Shown here: positions 1 through 6,382 of the stretch, in pieces
Layout of the letters: each line of letters opens with the position of its first letter
How positions within the stretch are numbered: the stretch's first letter is position 1
Source of the DNA: Syntrophaceae bacterium
GTDB taxonomy: Bacteria > Desulfobacterota > Desulfomonilia > Desulfomonilales > Desulfomonilaceae
Assembly (NCBI GenBank): GCA_014874425.1
Contig: JACWAG010000262.1
Span: 1-9,214 of the forward strand
DNA: 9,214 bases
Direction: 5' to 3'
Program-made: the position numbers and the translations under genes
The notes under the pieces: model-generated
The model's database searches: none
What the model saw: only the letters and a program-made list of their open reading frames with translations
Told to the model about the DNA's origin: nothing

Positions 1-14
1 GACAGTTTCTATTG

Positions 15-31
15 TGGATAATGAGTATCCA
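15..31. promoter_or_regulatory. Inverted repeat upstream of the Rrf2 gene, candidate operator
   Basis: A perfect inverted repeat, TGGATA-ATGAG-TATCCA (6-base arms, 5-base spacer), lies about 97 bases before the Rrf2 start. It is followed by the self-complementary CTATATATAG at 38-47, inside which TATAGT (43-48) could act as a -10 box, though I see no good -35 at the right distance. Rrf2 proteins bind short dyads and often control their own promoter, so an autoregulatory site is plausible. The site assignment is inference from symmetry and position; the upstream neighbour is outside the window and could be the real target. Confidence 0.3.
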
Positions 32-127
32 TGTTATCTATATATAGTACCATATGAGAAAAGTCAAACTTGGTTTTGGCAAACGCAAGTCATTGTAACC
101 ATTCGAAATCGTGGAAGGAGATAAAAG

Positions 128-616
128 ATGCAATTCAGTATTGGGGTAGAGTATGCGTTTCATTCACTTTTTTACATGGTCGATCTACCTGAACATAAAA
201 CCATTGGGATTAAGGATATAGCTAAATTGCATGGAATTACAGTAACGTATCTTTCTAAGATTTTTTCAAAACTGAGAAAAGCGGGAATAGTCCGTTCGAT
301 TGCTGGTGTTAATGGGGGGTATGAGCTAGCAAAGGGGGCGGAAAATATTTCCTTTTGGGACATTATTGAGGCAATTGAGGGGACTTCCCGTTTGTTTCAT
401 TGTATAGAAATTCGTAAGAAAAACATTTTCGTCAACGATCCCAGTATATTCACAGACAAGTGTCCTTGCTTGATAAAGGTGGTTATACAGGAAGCGGAAG
501 ATCTCATGCGGAACCAGTTAAAAATGAAGTCGCTCCGTTGGTTGCACGATCAGGTGCATAAAGATTTTTCAGTGGAGAAAAGAAAGGCAATCGCTGACTG
601 GTTAAAAGATGTATAA
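128..616 (+). CDS. Rrf2 family transcriptional regulator, likely redox or Fe-S sensing
   Basis: A 162-residue protein with the layout and length of the Rrf2 family (IscR, NsrR, CymR relatives). It has an N-terminal winged helix (about 1-80), with recognition-helix sequence VTYLSKIFSKLRKAGIV (39-55) followed by the wing motif GVNGGYELA (60-68). The following helix includes DIIEAIEG (78-85). Three cysteines, C92, C112 and C114 (the last two as CPC), sit where Fe-S-binding members carry their three ligands. The spacing C-x19-C-x-C is wider than in IscR, so cluster binding is likely but not certain. The start is supported by GGAAGGAG at 113-120, 7 bases before ATG. The gene stands alone here; the next intact gene is on the opposite strand, so its regulon cannot be read from context. 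Its DNA looks more A+T-rich than the genes further right. The family call is firm; the signal sensed is inference. Confidence 0.9.
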   Translation: MQFSIGVEYAFHSLFYMVDLPEHKTIGIKDIAKLHGITVTYLSKIFSKLRKAGIVRSIAGVNGGYELAKGAENISFWDIIEAIEGTSRLFHCIEIRKKNIFVNDPSIFTDKCPCLIKVVIQEAEDLMRNQLKMKSLRWLHDQVHKDFSVEKRKAIADWLKDV

Positions 617-665
617 AGACCTGAATTTGTCCAGCCTAACACAACTTGTAACAGTTGACATTTGA

Positions 666-840
666 GATATTACTGAAATGACCATCGCTATCATCGAGGA
701 TCGAGGCCGCAAGGGCGGATTTGCCAAGATGCGTAAGGTAGAAAAAATGAGTAGTGACAATATACGTCCGATTGCCGCAGAAGAATTTGCAGAAGGAACT
801 GTTGCCAAGACCGATGGCTTCCATGCATACGGGGTTGCTC
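666..840 (+). mobile_element. Remnant of an IS1595-family (ISXO2-like) transposase
   Basis: The frame read from 666 contains IEDRGRKGGFAKMRKVEKM followed by SSDNIRPIAAEEFAEGTVAKTDGFHAY. This matches the middle of the ISXO2-like DDE transposase domain, where a VEDRGK-type strand, a (S)AESI-P helix and the catalytic TDG(W/F)-AY aspartate motif occur in this order. A stop codon (663-665) lies directly upstream in frame. The N-terminal zinc-ribbon part and first catalytic Asp are absent. After about 840 the reading frame (open to 968) no longer resembles the family, so the C-terminal catalytic Glu is missing too. Only about 60 of the roughly 300 expected residues remain, and I found no flanking terminal inverted repeats. 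It is a dead insertion-sequence fragment, probably left by an old deletion. Confidence 0.7.
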
Positions 841-1017
841 TTCGGTGTTATTTTTCAGATTCTATGGACAGAAACGGGAAGGGGGAACTCGGATACCCTG
901 GGAGCCGCCGTGGTCCGTGGTGCTTTTCGCTGCTCACGTGTGTCTCCAAAGATTCGGTTGAAGCCTAAAAATTCATTAGATGGATTATGTTTGAGCGAGC
1001 GATTCACGGGCAATCGA
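841..1017. other. Spacer without a confident gene
   Basis: This short stretch joins the transposase remnant to the 3' end of the galT-like gene. One + frame stays open from about 826 to 1050 and begins with hydrophobic sequence (TGLLFGVIFQ, then GRGNSDTLGAAVVRG), faintly like the start of a membrane-protein repeat of the YeeE/YedE type. The similarity is too weak to name a gene. No terminator for the galT-like gene is obvious on the - strand. Confidence 0.4.
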
Positions 1018-2055
1018 TCAAGATCTCGGGATGGGGTTACCGAAACCTAGTTCCCTTATCTGCTCGCAGACTGACTCAGGCGCATAGACGCAAGCATGCT
1101 CCTTATGTACGGCCTGAAGGAAGGTGTAATCGCTGTTTCCTATGTCTCTCAGGGCGAGACGGGGAAGAATTCGGGCGTTGACTCGAAAGTGCTCTTCGAA
1201 TCTGAATGAAAAGATCGATACGTTAAAGCTGAAAAGGTTCAGGGAGTGGTAATAGGTCAGTATGGCCGAAAGGCCCTCCAGGAAGGAACTGAGAGCTTCT
1301 TCACCCACCTCAAGCAAGGATTTCTGTTCGGGCAAGATGCACCAGATGTCCGGTATATGACTCATGGGAGCAAAACCTACGGTCCAGAAGGTAGGGCCTA
1401 TCTCTCCGATGTAGCGGGACGCCTTTTCTTTCTCTTCGCGGATGAAGTCGTCCCAAAACTCTACGCCATTTTCACGGTAATATCTGTTTGCACACTCGAG
1501 TTGGAGCCGCATGTGGTTCGTCGGACGCTCCCCGCAGAGGACCTGAAGGTGGGGGTGAACCAGACTTGAACCTGCCGGCGGCATGTAGTTCCAATTGATG
1601 GAGAAGCAGTCTATTCCGGGGTCAACCTCGGCGACCCTTCGGATGAACTCCTGAACGACTCGAAATGCGTCATTCATCATTTCGGGTTTCAGCTCTTCCA
1701 TCCGAACGAAGTGTTGAGGAGAGAAAACGGCTACGCCCACGTAACGATCCAGAGGCAGAATGTTGGGAACGAGGGTCGCGCTTCCTTTCCGAATCCATCC
1801 TCCCGGAAGCAATTCCTCAGGAAATCGAGGGGTGGAGTTTTCGATATTCTCCGGGCAGAAAGGGCAGAATATCCCTTCCGAACGCTTGAAGGTCTCTTCG
1901 ATATTGGGGCTTTTCGGAGGCTGATAGGGGAAGTTGAAGACGCGTCCCGTCGTACCAGTCAAAGGGTCCGTACGGACCTCAAAGGTAATTTCTTGTCTTT
2001 TTCCCTCTCGGATCAGGGTCATTTTATCGTAGAGTGTTTCAAATGCAATGGGCAT
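1018..2055 (-). CDS. galT: Galactose-1-phosphate uridylyltransferase-like protein (HIT superfamily)
   Basis: A 345-residue protein of GalT length, which in that family exchanges UMP between UDP-glucose and galactose-1-phosphate through a histidine-uridylyl intermediate in the cytoplasm. The active-site set is complete. CPFC gives C64 and C67, then SPQH gives H115 and HPHLQ gives H167, H169 and Q171. By comparison with E. coli GalT, the two cysteines, H115 and H167 would hold zinc, and H169 would be the nucleophile. The HIT motif is HPHLQ rather than the usual HPHGQ, as in more distant family members, so the exact sugar substrate is uncertain; related nucleotidyltransferases such as ADP-sugar phosphorylases are alternatives. 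The ATG at 2055-2053 follows AAGGAG with 8-base spacing. No galK, galE or other sugar gene is adjacent, so it appears monocistronic. Confidence 0.82.
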   Translation of the reverse strand: MPIAFETLYDKMTLIREGKRQEITFEVRTDPLTGTTGRVFNFPYQPPKSPNIEETFKRSEGIFCPFCPENIENSTPRFPEELLPGGWIRKGSATLVPNILPLDRYVGVAVFSPQHFVRMEELKPEMMNDAFRVVQEFIRRVAEVDPGIDCFSINWNYMPPAGSSLVHPHLQVLCGERPTNHMRLQLECANRYYRENGVEFWDDFIREEKEKASRYIGEIGPTFWTVGFAPMSHIPDIWCILPEQKSLLEVGEEALSSFLEGLSAILTYYHSLNLFSFNVSIFSFRFEEHFRVNARILPRLALRDIGNSDYTFLQAVHKEHACVYAPESVCEQIRELGFGNPIPRS

Positions 2056-2669
2056 ACAGGAATCTCCTTGAGGCCAAAAAGATACTTGGCAAAACCTAGA
2101 GATGTTTGTACCATTGTTTAAAAAAGGATAACACGAACTACACTAATTAGGTAATCATAATCTCGGACCGGCCTATCCACAAAATTAGAAAACGGCACAT
2201 TTTTTTCGCGTCAAGCTATTGGGGCTGACGTTAAATTTGAACAGGTACTCTTGGCAAGGAAAAGAACCATATGTGGAGCGGATTCTTTTGGGGGTGATCC
2301 ATGGCCCGTCGCACAGAAATTCTTGCGGGTCGGAGATGCGCAAATTCGGTGAACCATCAGACAGCGATGGTCTTGGACAAAAGACAATAACATAGGCGCA
2401 GATAGATGAAGTCTAAAGTTGACATAATCTGTCACAATATGAGATGATCCTTGTGAGCGTTTTGGACCTCGGAGGTTTTCTTCCCCCCCACTTCTGAGTG
2501 ACCCGAAATGCTTTAATTTTTTGGGACATATATTCCAATTGCTTTCAAGCAAATTTCCTGTCTAGTGTTCTTGTTTTCTGCGGTCAGATTAATTCTGGAT
2601 TTATTCTTAGATTCTATACGGCATCGGACTTCGATTTGTTGCTCAACATAAACAGGCTTCAAAAACATC
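2056..2669. other. Gene-poor region with degraded-looking sequence
   Basis: No intact gene is supported here. The first part must hold the - strand promoter and leader of the galT-like gene; no box pair stands out. A 113-codon open frame on the - strand (2211-2552) has a composition rich in Ser, Arg, Cys and His, no recognisable motif and no good ribosome site, so I do not call it. A + frame from about 2207 to 2359 has somewhat gene-like composition but matches no family I know. The region probably consists of eroded coding DNA like its flanks. Confidence 0.5.
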
Positions 2670-2816
2670 ATGTATGAAAAGCTTTTCGAGTCTTTTCAAA
2701 TTTAGGGCTGCAAGTTCAAAAACCGACTCATCATGGCTCCTCTGTATCTTGGGAATGCGGGGGCGGAAGGGCCTGAACAGGGTTCATTAACTTGTCATGG
2801 CAATTGTCAACTATAA
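2670..2816 (+). pseudogene. N-terminal remnant of an old-yellow-enzyme-type FMN oxidoreductase
   Basis: Translation from ATG 2670 gives MYEKLFESFQI, then a TAG stop (2703-2705), then GCKFKNRLIMAPLYLGNAG and about 18 further codons to TAA (2814-2816). This is the characteristic start of NADH:flavin oxidoreductases of the OYE / 2,4-dienoyl-CoA reductase (FadH) group, MYxKLFxPxxI-x(3-4)-(L/F)KNR(I/L)xMAP(M/L). In that family the MAP segment lies at the flavin-binding first strand of the TIM barrel. Only some 48 codons of a protein normally 350-670 residues long remain, and the 12th codon is a stop, so this is a pseudogene fragment. There is no clear ribosome site. It points toward the - strand decarboxylase gene downstream. 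The motif match is strong for so short a piece; which subfamily it came from is unknown. Confidence 0.75.
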
Positions 2817-3098
2817 AGCTCAGTGCCTTCCGTTGAGAAATGATGGAGGTCAAACCCATATGGCTGTGAGGTGAGCGTGTGAAAAAAGAATTGGTTTTTC
2901 TACAGGCCCAACCAGCGATTGAGGAGCTACGGACCCTTATCAGAAAGAAGATTCTAGAAAATGAATGAAGGTATACATATCCTGTGCCTTAAAAACCCCC
3001 AACCTCATACTGTTGAAGTGACAGCGGACTTGCTGCTGTGCAAAAAAAAGTTTTTGGGCATCAGTAGGATGACCATTCCTTCTCTACAATAAATGTTT
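2817..3098. other. Intergenic remnant between the broken oxidoreductase and scpB
   Basis: No supported gene. A 29-codon frame, GTG 2879 to TGA 2968, reads VKKELVFLQAQPAIEELRTL and nine further residues. It looks like a piece of an alpha-helical protein but is too short to assign, and it may be debris. ACAGC/GCTGT at 3023-3041 can form a weak 5-bp hairpin, but the poly-T needed to terminate scpB on the - strand is on the wrong side of it. Confidence 0.4.
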
Positions 3099-3908
3099 TC
3101 ACTGATCCTGAAATTGCGGGGTACGCTTTTCAAAAAATGCATGAACACCTTCGGAGAAATCTTTGCTCCGATAGGCTTCTCGCCGTAACTGCTGTATCTC
3201 CTCGAAGTCGTCGGGGTTGAGGGCTGGTCCGCCCGTCAGCTTTTTCAACTGAACCTTAAGGAGTCGAATGACCTTAGGCGCTCGGGAGGCGATGGTTTCA
3301 GCGACCTGAAATGTGGAGTTTTCCAGGTCTTCTGGTTCTACGAGCCGGTTGAGCAACCCAAATCGTAAAGCTTCTTCGGCTGATAGTTGTTCGGCCGTGA
3401 AGAGCATGCCCTTGATAACATGGAGAGGCAGTACTCCAATAAAGTGAGTAAGACCCGCAGCATCGTAGGCTAAGCCAATCTTAGCGGGGGTGATTGCAAA
3501 TGAAGCCGAAGTCGTCCCAACCAACAGGTCGCAAGTCATTGCAAGATCGCATGCTCCACCCCAGACACTGCCCTCGATCATCCCGATTACCGGGACTGGG
3601 AATTTCCTGACCCGATGCAGGAGTCGCTCAAACGGGATGTTCCAGGTGAGCGGATCCTGTCCGTCAAGAGGGATTTCCTTCATGTTGTGACCCGCAGACC
3701 ATACTTTGGCTTTGGGGTAGGCTCTCAGGATCACGACGCGAGCCGCTGTTTTCTCGAACTCATCCAACGCGTTGAGAATACCCGATACCAGCTCGGAACT
3801 CAGACAATTCGCCTGATGGGGATTGTTCATGGTAATAATGCCAATGTTGCTTCCCCTGAGTTCAGTTTCCACCATGCACGCAGGGTCCTTTGTAGCTACA
3901 TCATCCAT
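3099..3908 (-). CDS. scpB: Methylmalonyl-CoA decarboxylase (crotonase superfamily)
   Basis: A 269-residue crotonase-fold enzyme closely resembling E. coli ScpB/YgfG, which decarboxylates methylmalonyl-CoA to propionyl-CoA in the cytoplasm. The match runs the full length: KVWSAGHNMKEIP, DPLTW, FPVPVIGMIEGSVWGGA, ITPAKIGLAYDAAGL and the C-terminal EGVHAFFEKR. H74 (SAGH) and G118 (WGGA) correspond to the oxyanion-hole residues, and Y148 to the active-site tyrosine (E. coli Y140). The acidic residues used by true enoyl-CoA hydratases are not in the expected places, supporting decarboxylase over hydratase. AAGGAG lies 8 bases before ATG 3908-3906. It begins 19 bases after a broken CoA-transferase on the same strand, so the two were probably an operon handling methylmalonyl-/propionyl-CoA. 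No mutase or epimerase is in view. A generic enoyl-CoA hydratase/isomerase label is the fallback. Confidence 0.85.
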   Translation of the reverse strand: MDDVATKDPACMVETELRGSNIGIITMNNPHQANCLSSELVSGILNALDEFEKTAARVVILRAYPKAKVWSAGHNMKEIPLDGQDPLTWNIPFERLLHRVRKFPVPVIGMIEGSVWGGACDLAMTCDLLVGTTSASFAITPAKIGLAYDAAGLTHFIGVLPLHVIKGMLFTAEQLSAEEALRFGLLNRLVEPEDLENSTFQVAETIASRAPKVIRLLKVQLKKLTGGPALNPDDFEEIQQLRREAYRSKDFSEGVHAFFEKRTPQFQDQ

Positions 3909-3927
3909 GTTTCGGTCTCCTTTTCTA

Positions 3928-4438
3928 TTATTGCTTGAAATAATCTCTTATCTTGTCATTGTCAGCGCCCAATGCGGGGGGTGGGGCGCCGGCGCAAGAA
4001 GAATCAAAACCCCCGAACTTGATTGGATTACCCGGAACTTGTCGGTTACCGATAGTGGTGATCATGTCGCGCTCTATGATTTGCGGCATTTGTTCCGCTT
4101 CCGTGACAGTCTGCACGAGACCCGCCGGAATACCGGCTTCCTGTAATTTGTCAGACCAGACTGTTGCGGGTTGAGTCCTGAGAACAGCTTCCATAGACTC
4201 TTTTAGTGATACCTGGTTTTGCATTCGTTTATCGTTAGTAGCATACCTGGGATCATTTTTGGCTTCCGTCAGTCCCAGGGTGTCACAAAGTTTTCCGAAC
4301 AGGTGGTCATTCCCGCAACAAATAGCGAGCATACGATCTGTGCATTGAAAAGCGTCGAAAGGGCATTAATCCCGCTGGTCCTTTCTCCGCAAGAAAAACG
4401 ACTGTGAATAATTGCGACTGCAAGATTTCAGGTTCCGA
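3928..4438 (-). pseudogene. Truncated, frameshifted CaiB/BaiF family (class III) CoA-transferase
   Basis: The clear part (4362 down to 3928) translates as PFDAFQCTDRMLAICCGND, then HLFGKLCDTLGLTEAKNDPR, and ends in GADNDKIRDYF. This is the C-terminal third of a class III CoA-transferase: the P(Y/F)xAFxTxDGxIxxxxGND-LF signature, the IPAGLV segment, and the closing LGxDxxxIL-xYF-like tail. An ATG at 4332 could start a 134-residue product, but it falls in the middle of that signature. Reading upstream, the match shifts frame in the run CCCTTT (about 4355-4363) and continues as LQSQLFTVVFLAEKGPAGLMP to a stop at 4439-4441. Intact family members have about 400 residues and a catalytic Asp near residue 170, which is absent. 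It was once the gene before scpB (19-base gap) and probably supplied CoA exchange for the same acyl-CoA. Confidence 0.8.
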
Positions 4439-4465
4439 TTAGATCTGAGCAAGGGCGTTTCTGGC

Positions 4466-4494
4466 TTGCCTTTTGAGGCTGACCGTTTTAAGAT
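4466..4494 (+). promoter_or_regulatory. Possible sigma70-type promoter upstream of the orphan terminator
   Basis: TTGCCT (4466-4471) and TAAGAT (4489-4494) are separated by 17 bases, each matching 4 of 6 consensus positions. A transcript started here would meet the terminator at 4510-4537 almost immediately, so if real it would make only a very short RNA or be attenuated before tatC. The match may be chance. Confidence 0.22.
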
Positions 4495-4509
4495 AACAAA
4501 TCATGATAA

Positions 4510-4537
4510 CCCCTAGGCCACTCCTTGGGGGTTTTTT
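4510..4537 (+). terminator. Intrinsic terminator upstream of tatC
   Basis: CCCCTAGG (4510-4517), loop CCACT, CCTTGGGG (4523-4530), then G and six T. The stem has one T-T mismatch in eight pairs, and the T-run is on the + strand. No intact + strand gene ends nearby; the closest upstream genes are on the - strand. It therefore either shields tatC from stray transcription or is left from a lost gene. On the - strand the T-run is missing. Confidence 0.75.
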
Positions 4538-4615
4538 GTGTTACAATGACATGAAAAGACTAACGCCTAAACCAAATCTCATTTTCTATAAAGATTTGAC
4601 CAGGAGAAGAAGGCA

Positions 4616-5392
4616 GTGAGCGAAGACGAATCAAGGATGTCGTTTCTCGATCATCTGGAAGAACTGAGAAAGAGACTGATCCGAAGTGTTATCGCCATTG
4701 TTGTAGGCTTCCTGGTTTGCGTGGCCTTTTCTGAACATTTATTCAGTTTCTGGGCTGCTCCCATTATCAAACTGCTTCCGAAAGATTCGTCTCTGGTTTT
4801 TACAGGACTACCGGACCCGTTCTTTGTATACCTCAAGGTAGACTTTGTAACAGCGTTTTTTCTGGCCTTGCCTCTAATAATGTATCAGATTTGGCTATTT
4901 ATAGCGCCTGGACTGCTGGAAAAAGAGCGTAAACTTGCGGTCCCGTTTGTGTTCGCCGCTACAGTTCTGTTTTTCCTGGGGGCTATATTTGCTTATTTTA
5001 TTGTTTTTCCAGCGGCGTTCAAATTTTTCCTGGGTTATTCAACACCTGAACTAAAGCCAATGATCGCGATCCGGGAATATGTTTCATTGGTCATGTTGCT
5101 TATGCTGTCATTTGGTCTGGTGTTTGAGACCCCTATAATCATCGTATTTTTGGGGTTGCTCGGTATAGTCGATAGCGCATTCCTGAAGAAGGGAAGACGC
5201 TATTTTGTTGTGCTCGCGTTTATTATCGGCGCGATCTTGTCACCAACGCCGGACATAATTAATCAATCCCTAATGGCTATCCCCATGTTATTATTCTATG
5301 AAACCGGTATTTTTATATTGAGCCTGATAGAAAAGAAACGGGAACGTGACGCGAAACTTCAAGAAACGGAAACCGACAAACCTGATGAATAG
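4616..5392 (+). CDS. tatC: Twin-arginine translocase subunit TatC
   Basis: A 258-residue inner-membrane protein that, with TatA/TatB, exports folded proteins carrying RR signal peptides; TatC is the signal-peptide receptor. Family hallmarks are all present: the N-terminal cytoplasmic FLDHLEELRKRL (10-21), the loop motif F-V-LK...A.FLALP (about 70-85), QIWLFIAPGLLEKER (90-105, with the conserved F and E), FPAAFKFF in the middle, and SPTPDIINQSLMAIPM near the C-terminus. Six hydrophobic segments fit the usual topology, and the charged tail (KKRERDAKLQETETDKPDE) is cytoplasmic. The start is GTG at 4616, supported by AGGAG at 4602-4606 (9-base spacing); no ATG start fits the family N-terminus as well. 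No tatA or tatB lies in the window. A terminator just upstream shows it starts its own transcription unit. Confidence 0.97.
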   Translation: MSEDESRMSFLDHLEELRKRLIRSVIAIVVGFLVCVAFSEHLFSFWAAPIIKLLPKDSSLVFTGLPDPFFVYLKVDFVTAFFLALPLIMYQIWLFIAPGLLEKERKLAVPFVFAATVLFFLGAIFAYFIVFPAAFKFFLGYSTPELKPMIAIREYVSLVMLLMLSFGLVFETPIIIVFLGLLGIVDSAFLKKGRRYFVVLAFIIGAILSPTPDIINQSLMAIPMLLFYETGIFILSLIEKKRERDAKLQETETDKPDE

Positions 5393-5451
5393 CCTAATTG
5401 GCATGTGGTACCGTAGACTGACTCAAAATATAGAAGAACTCAATGGAATTC

Positions 5452-5480
5452 TTGCTTTTCTCTGAGTTTTACCCCATAAG
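5452..5480 (+). promoter_or_regulatory. Weak candidate promoter for the polysaccharide-export operon
   Basis: TTGCTT (5452-5457) and CATAAG (5475-5480) are 17 bases apart in the 160-base gap between tatC and the permease gene, the only sizeable gap ahead of the operon. Both boxes are imperfect. Readthrough from tatC is equally possible, because no terminator with a T-run is visible after tatC. Confidence 0.22.
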
Positions 5481-5553
5481 AACGAATTGATGAAAGGGCT
5501 CGTTGTAGATTCTTCGAGTCCTGTTTTTTATGCGAAAAGGTTGGAGTAAAAAG

Positions 5554-6375
5554 TTGTCAGGCACGATGTCCGAAAGCCGTGGCAAATACATAAACGTCTC
5601 TTCCACCAGTCGGAGATTCTCTCGATTTTTCAGTCTATTAAGCGCCCTGGTAGTACGAGATGTGACTAGCCGCTACAGGCGTTCGTCACTAGGAATGTGG
5701 TGGGCGTTTATTCAGCCCGTGGTGTTGATGCTTCTGTTTAATATGTTACGCGGTTTCGTAAATATTCCCAGCGATGGCGTCCCATACATTCTATTTAGTT
5801 ATGCCGGTCTGGTACCATGGACATTCTTCACGAATTCAGTTTCAGCTTGCGGGCCAAGTATCATACAGAACGCCGAAATAATAAAAAAGATTTCAATGCC
5901 TAGGGAGGTCTTTCCTCTAGCGGCTGTTTTTGCGACCTTGTTTGATTTTGGCATGTCGGCCATCATACTGGCGATTCTTATGTTCTGGTACAAGGTTTCA
6001 GTAGGTTTAACGCTACTGTGGGTCCCTCTTCTGGTGATCTTGACGATAGGCGCTTCATTTGCCATCGGTATTCTCCTTGCCGGTCTTGGCACATTCAGGA
6101 AGGATTTCATTTTTGCAACCCCGTTCCTGACGCAGGCCTGGCTTTTTATAACCCCGGTGATCTATCCTTTAAGTTCTGTTCCTGAAAAATGGCGCTCTAT
6201 TTACATGTTGAATCCAATGGTTGGAGTGATTGAAGGTTTCAGGTCCGTATTGATCAAAGGACAGTCTCCTGAAATCAAGCCGCTCCTGTTGGCCATGGTT
6301 ATGGTGATCGTTATAATGAGTATCTCATGGCCGCTTTTCCGGAAATTGTCGGATTATTTCGCCGACGTGTTGTGA
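5554..6375 (+). CDS. wzm: ABC-2 type polysaccharide export permease, Wzm-like
   Basis: The membrane subunit of an ABC transporter that moves lipid-linked O-antigen or other polysaccharide across the inner membrane. It shows the ABC-2 family start, an amphipathic stretch with RDVTSRYRRSSLGMWWAFIQP (35-55, numbering from the TTG), then about six hydrophobic segments with PWTFFTNSV, KISMPREVFPLA, LTQAWLFITPVIYP and the typical YMLNPMVGVIEGFR before the last helices. I chose TTG 5554 because GGAG at 5543-5546 stands 7 bases before it, giving 274 residues counting the stop codon. ATG 5530 (281 residues) is the longest start but has no ribosome site, and ATG 5566 is too far from the GGAG. The ATPase gene starts 7 bases after the stop, as expected for an obligate pair. 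Function is firm; the exact polymer is unknown. Confidence 0.92.
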   Translation: MSGTMSESRGKYINVSSTSRRFSRFFSLLSALVVRDVTSRYRRSSLGMWWAFIQPVVLMLLFNMLRGFVNIPSDGVPYILFSYAGLVPWTFFTNSVSACGPSIIQNAEIIKKISMPREVFPLAAVFATLFDFGMSAIILAILMFWYKVSVGLTLLWVPLLVILTIGASFAIGILLAGLGTFRKDFIFATPFLTQAWLFITPVIYPLSSVPEKWRSIYMLNPMVGVIEGFRSVLIKGQSPEIKPLLLAMVMVIVIMSISWPLFRKLSDYFADVL

Positions 6376-6382
6376 CGGTATC

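Noticed and set aside
643..658. CAACT-TGTAAC-AGTTG inverted repeat after the Rrf2 gene as its terminator
   Set aside because: Short stem and no following T-run; no other evidence of function.
1246..2121. Several + strand open frames of 74-136 codons opposite the galT-like gene
   Set aside because: They are antisense to a gene with a complete GalT active site and good ribosome site, and their translations are Arg/Ser-rich without motifs.
2211..2552. 113-codon - strand frame as a hypothetical gene
   Set aside because: No ribosome site, unusual composition, no motif; likely a chance frame in decayed DNA.
2879..2968. 29-codon GTG-started frame (VKKELVFLQAQP...)
   Set aside because: Too short to identify, no conserved partner visible; the GTGAGGTGAG ahead of it is only a weak ribosome site.
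3023..3052. Hairpin ACAGC/GCTGT with adjacent A-run as a terminator for scpB
   Set aside because: On the - strand the T-run precedes rather than follows the hairpin, and the stem has only 5 pairs.
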